Below, one piece after another: positions 62,701-64,000 of a stretch of 64,000 nucleotides of DNA; position 1 is the first letter of the stretch, and every line of letters starts with the position of its first letter. The notes below the pieces were generated by a model. The model ran no database searches. It saw only the letters and a list, made by a program, of their open reading frames with translations, and was not told where the DNA came from. The translations under genes and the position numbers were made by a program. The DNA comes from Veillonella parvula DSM 2008 (GTDB lineage Bacteria; Bacillota; Negativicutes; Veillonellales; Veillonellaceae). The stretch covers positions 1,264,501-1,328,500 of the forward strand of contig NC_013520.1 in assembly GCF_000024945.1 (NCBI RefSeq), given 5' to 3'.

Positions 62701-63100
62701 TTTCGGGTATATCTGTAATTCCCATCTTGTTAATAAACTGCTCCAGTACAGACGTTCCATCAACCACACAAGTAAATACGGCACAAGACAGGTCTACCGT
62801 ATACGTACTAATCCATTTCTTATAATACTCTTCAAAATGTGTTAAATACGATAACAATGATTGACTATGTACTATATCAGGAATAGGTAATACCAATTCA
62901 GATACAGTTTTATAATACGAATCACTATCTATAAGAGAAAAATCAATAGCTGATTGTTGATACAACTTAATATGGTCACTAAATATCTCAAATACCTTTG
63001 GCTTATTCTTCTCAATCTTTGTATAATCTGACACTATCTTTGGTTGTAGTGCATCTAATGAATACCAATAATTTATAATCTGTTTTGCTATTTCTTTCAT
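59741..63100 (-). CDS. Superfamily 1 (DNA2/NAM7-type) AAA helicase
   Basis: A 1119-residue protein. An N-terminal region of about 340 residues of unknown fold is followed by Walker A NGPPGTGKTTLL (349-360). A long insertion (about 480-760) is strongly helical and coiled-coil-like, with repeated Leu-Glu-Lys patterns. Walker B IIVDEAGQASP (about 832) and VGDPKQIEPVQ (motif III) come next, and the C-terminal RecA lobe has TVHTFQGKEAKVV (about 1043) and NVAFTRAREYIYVIGD (about 1082). The closest plan is the Upf1/Dna2-like branch. Such large lone helicases with long insertions are frequent in phage-defence and accessory loci; no nuclease motif is obvious. AGAGG precedes the ATG. Confidence 0.87.
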   Translation of the reverse strand: MKEIAKQIINYWYSLDALQPKIVSDYTKIEKNKPKVFEIFSDHIKLYQQSAIDFSLIDSDSYYKTVSELVLPIPDIVHSQSLLSYLTHFEEYYKKWISTYTVDLSCAVFTCVVDGTSVLEQFINKMGITDIPETPLFPALYCSSFMTDNDGNYVADSVRLSPFIWAVRELVLFPDKPLQNLHLHQWKDIEKDMERVLQSQEKVLSIDETIQIVNHYVCEQILQPIGVEMKRAGDVYTYCGLTSTLVNRKTKSQPYRHDLKASCFLNDLYFLSKHIDEIAEDNKLLHYINSLNTSIEQYDLLQDTEQLRHWYTPRALPLGRWPSPFNLSLMQQVAVNIAKENPKEIFSVNGPPGTGKTTLLKDIIANNIVERASKICEYNHVEDIFTKVKSPDGDAYCYEIPSSISKYGMLVLSANNKAVENISLELPNISAVRTGSNDSHIFDPRHSDIKIDISVLQKKDDKDSVSPNEIYFTYLANQLHNTTDQWGLISTRLGNSKNISEFKPILNSLCTRLESVMNVKSAQDLFVTAKKQFQEQYELVTQLFAYTESYEQNIQCLKELEGDISKLEATQKALDCEINQYTDIEGDLTSIESRKLELLNDLIELNAKRSLVDKVLGKISISVLKGLSNTALLSIINEKNRELKSILAELVTLHDRLQLKYVLEKQRIELESECKTLQENIVDIKAVQGKLCQTLQLSNKDNISCFDTVESSYGVSRNKDESAYISAHTAYLYACDYINECREQLFFDALQVQKAVAISKPFRKNMQLLSSYWGSYKKRQELDKQFGLDQVFPLVFNTLFLAVPVISSTFAAVESMLRNCTGEGSIGTIIVDEAGQASPHMVLGALYRAQQAIIVGDPKQIEPVQTVQDLFVNYVGNHDIDCYRHKELSVQRLADAQNPFAGTIREEDDSVSWVGCPLVVHRRCGEIMFNVSNELSYGGFMINETVKPKEPVEIALPSCWITYDASQIISKSKKDHYINTQGEIGAKLINLLQNHNVKLDDIFVISPFKTVAEGFKAYMSNQLVYIDDESRDIWIENNIGTVHTFQGKEAKVVIYMLGCQSDGTANGAIKWVNANNVNVAFTRAREYIYVIGDATKWAELNKNLAFAQRYLPIYTLEDF

Positions 63101-63230
63101 CTACCTCTGCCCTCTCTTAAGACCAATGGCAGTATTATACAAATAAAAGAAAGAAATTTCATGAAGAAATTAAAAATAGGTCTGTGTTATAAGTACAATA
63201 TGACCTAAATACAGATAAAATATCTGACCT

Positions 63231-64000
63231 TTATTCAGATTTTATTACACATTTAAGCTTCCCATTTATTTTCTTATTCTTATATAAATAGTAACCATTC
63301 CAATTACTCCATTTAGATTGCCGATCATCTAGAAAGAATATCTTTTCACCTTGAATATACCAAAATGCACTATAATTATTTTCTTCCAAAAACTTATCTA
63401 ATATATCTCGTCTTAACAATAGCTCTGTAGTGCCTCCATCATTAATACTTTGATTAAATGCTACAATTTCATCTTTATAATAATAAATTCCATCTATATC
63501 ACGTTGGTATAAGCCCATACTTTGAATAATTTCACCTGCCGGTATATAAAAAGATATAGCGCTTTCTTTTGATGCATCAAATTCTTCTTCCCACAAGAAG
63601 TTTATACATGCGGGAATTATATTTAAATCAGTCCCCTTTAAAAAATTCTCATGGCTACAAAACTCATCAACATATCCAGGACTCCAACTATATTCTCTAT
63701 TGAATAAAGAATAACATGATCGTATGCTACTAGTAATAGTACTCATAAATTCTGATGATTCTATTTTATCTAAAGTAACTGGTTCATTTGATTTTGATAC
63801 CAAATACATAGTTGATGACATCCATATATCTTGATCCCCTTTTATAAATAACACATCATCATCATGAATCCGGAATTGACAATTCTTATAAAACCTTAAT
63901 GAAAACCATTCCATACCATCAAATGCTTTTTTTATTAATCTATCAGGAAATTCATTAAACATATTGTCAGGAGTTTCAAGCCAACAATCAATTTCATCTT
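63231..64000 (-). CDS. Uncharacterised protein, start beyond the window
   Basis: About 256 codons are visible and the frame stays open to the window edge. The ATG at 63962 has no ribosome site, and the 12 codons before it (DEIDCWLETPDN) read on naturally, so the start probably lies outside. The protein is soluble and rich in aromatic and acidic residues (DGMEWFSLRFYKNCQF, SAFWYIQGEKIFFLDDRQ). I do not recognise a family. It lies 130 bases upstream of the helicase in the same direction and may belong to the same accessory unit. Confidence 0.6.
   Translation of the reverse strand, partial: DEIDCWLETPDNMFNEFPDRLIKKAFDGMEWFSLRFYKNCQFRIHDDDVLFIKGDQDIWMSSTMYLVSKSNEPVTLDKIESSEFMSTITSSIRSCYSLFNREYSWSPGYVDEFCSHENFLKGTDLNIIPACINFLWEEEFDASKESAISFYIPAGEIIQSMGLYQRDIDGIYYYKDEIVAFNQSINDGGTTELLLRRDILDKFLEENNYSAFWYIQGEKIFFLDDRQSKWSNWNGYYLYKNKKINGKLKCVIKSE

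Noticed and set aside
1-64000. tRNA, rRNA, tmRNA or CRISPR array
   Set aside because: No cloverleaf with a TTCGANNC arm, rRNA core sequence or regularly spaced direct repeats were seen in the gaps between genes.

Overview
The window looks like chromosome from a Veillonella-type member of the Negativicutes, a diderm anaerobic coccus of the Firmicutes lineage. This is inferred from four things. The core genes have a low-GC, Firmicutes-like layout (mraZ-rsmH-ftsL, small basic protein Sbp, DUF881 protein). There are outer-membrane features, including a small beta-barrel protein ending in Phe and many signal peptides. There is a complete anaerobic (cbi-type) corrin-ring pathway. Oxygen defence is of the superoxide-reductase type. 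I saw no rRNA, tRNA, CRISPR array, prophage or recognisable insertion sequence. Layout: 1-5.4 kb holds housekeeping genes on the minus strand (DUF1385 membrane protein, rpmE, PC4/YdbC protein, a possible dead methyltransferase-like protein, nth) and, across a bidirectional terminator, a DUF896 gene and an aminotransferase. 5.7-20.1 kb holds a small outer-membrane protein and a long division and cell-wall (dcw) cluster, transcribed leftward from a good mraZ promoter: mraZ-rsmH-ftsL-murE-murF-mraY-murD-murG-murC-ddl-ftsQ-DUF881-sbp-ftsZ. It has no ftsI, ftsW, murB or ftsA. 20.4-27.7 kb holds thioredoxin, a CoA-binding protein, gluQRS, an M16C metalloprotease, lysC with a small partner, and a class II superoxide reductase. 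27.8-46.3 kb is dominated by tetrapyrrole and cobalamin metabolism. One group is cbiK-cbiL-cbiA-cobO. The other is cbiD-E-T-F-G-H-J-C behind yajQ. Between them are two more CbiK-family proteins, one cytoplasmic that has lost both metal-binding histidines and one exported that keeps them. A lipoprotein-type binding protein and a convergent FecCD/FecE-type ABC transporter sit beside the exported copy. Embedded at 32.8-35.1 kb is a decaying AT-rich patch of small membrane-protein genes with frameshifts and a MITE-like inverted-repeat element. The cobalamin genes cover sirohydrochlorin through adenosylation of cobyrinic acid a,c-diamide; the later steps (cbiP, cbiB, cobU/S/T) are not here. 46.7-59.3 kb holds a secreted WG-repeat protein, a pseudouridine synthase with a possibly leaderless mRNA, class II fructose-bisphosphate aldolase coupled to a MurJ/SpoVB-like flippase, an AEC transporter, a glutamine-amidotransferase-type hydrolase with an amino-acid permease, a HAD phosphatase, and an acetate-transporter gene behind a near-consensus CRP/FNR-type operator. 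59.3-64 kb holds a short-ORF or structured-RNA candidate, a 1119-residue superfamily 1 helicase and an unknown protein running off the right edge; this end has the character of an accessory or defence locus. Three near-identical palindromic terminators at 52.3, 58.5 and 59.4 kb form a local repeat family.
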